Under the pieces are notes generated by a model, which saw only the letters and a program-made list of their open reading frames with translations, was not told the DNA's origin and made no database searches. This document shows positions 14,164-14,327 of a DNA stretch of 14,327 bases, in pieces. A program made the position numbers and the translations under genes. Source of the DNA: Microbacterium sp. p3-SID336 (lineage in GTDB: Bacteria; Actinomycetota; Actinomycetes; Actinomycetales; Microbacteriaceae); the NCBI RefSeq assembly GCF_025143365.1, contig NZ_JALXPE010000082.1:1-14327 (forward strand), written 5' to 3'. Numbering within the stretch: the stretch's first letter is position 1; each line of letters begins with the position of its first letter.

Positions 14164-14327
14164 ATGTCCAACCCGACTCCCCCGATCCCGCCCGTCCCGC
14201 CGTTCGCGGGGGGCGACGAGGAAGACGTCCCCACCCGCGAGGTCGACGGCGAACGCGTGCTCGACGAGGATGCCGACGACGCGCAGGTCGACAGCGCCGA
14301 GGCCGACCGCGCGGCTGCGGCCGGCGA
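14164..14327 (+). CDS. Pro-rich and acidic protein, N-terminal fragment (continues past window)
   Basis: The frame starts at an ATG with AAAGGA seven bases upstream and remains open to the window end, giving 54 residues. The first 15 residues are Pro-rich (NPTPPIPPVPPF). They are followed by a strongly acidic stretch with EEDVPTREVDG and DEDADDAQVDSAEAD, then Ala-rich sequence. No signal peptide or membrane segment lies in the visible part. This looks like a disordered N-terminus before a domain outside the window; function cannot be inferred. Confidence 0.7.
   Translation, partial: MSNPTPPIPPVPPFAGGDEEDVPTREVDGERVLDEDADDAQVDSAEADRAAAAG

Overview
The window is about 14.3 kb of GC-rich chromosomal DNA, most likely from an actinobacterium of the Microbacteriaceae (Microbacterium-like). 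That placement is an inference from the GC-rich wobble positions, GTG/TTG starts, I-shaped GC hairpins in place of most U-tract terminators, a tRNA without an encoded CCA, and several genes whose start codon lies six bases after a TANNNT hexamer, as in leaderless actinobacterial mRNAs. I found no CRISPR array, insertion sequence, integrase or phage gene.

Left end (1-2258). A secreted, multi-domain DUF11-type surface protein runs leftward off the window edge; only its N-terminal 574 residues are visible. Its DNA is clearly less GC-rich than the rest. Upstream of it lies 535 bp without a confident gene. That gap holds an AT-rich promoter with two adjacent perfect 10-bp palindromes, a possible gene remnant, and the hairpin that probably ends leuS.

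Middle (2259-8937). A leftward pair, pabB (aminodeoxychorismate synthase component I, with an unusual Ala-Glu-Gly-Pro repeat linker) followed 18 bases later by leuS, is divergent from a rightward trio. The trio is a DedA-family membrane protein, an APP1/DUF2183-type phosphatase and a conserved actinobacterial protein of uncertain function, with gaps of 4 bases or less. The 41-bp divergent spacer appears to carry two face-to-face leaderless promoters whose -10 boxes are exactly 17 bp apart. The DedA plus APP1 pairing suggests a role in envelope lipid handling.

Right part (8939-13310, all leftward). The order of transcription is a flavin monooxygenase-like oxidoreductase, two overlapping membrane proteins that share repeated beta-rich domains, an NAD(P)-binding SDR-like protein with its own probable leaderless promoter, and an exported GH3 (NagZ-like) beta-N-acetylhexosaminidase. 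The GH3 gene meets the rightward trio tail to tail with one base between stop codons.

Right end (13311-14327). A tRNA-Ala(GGC) with a textbook intrinsic terminator is followed by a small single-pass membrane protein with a leaderless-type start and its own terminator hairpin. The window ends in the first 54 codons of a Pro-rich, acidic protein whose ribosome-binding site can fold into a hairpin.

Most of this looks like ordinary chromosome. The points most worth following up are the interlocked divergent promoter, the recurring TAGGCT-N6-start signature, the PabB repeat linker, the twin palindromes before the surface-protein gene, and the repeated domain in the paired membrane proteins.
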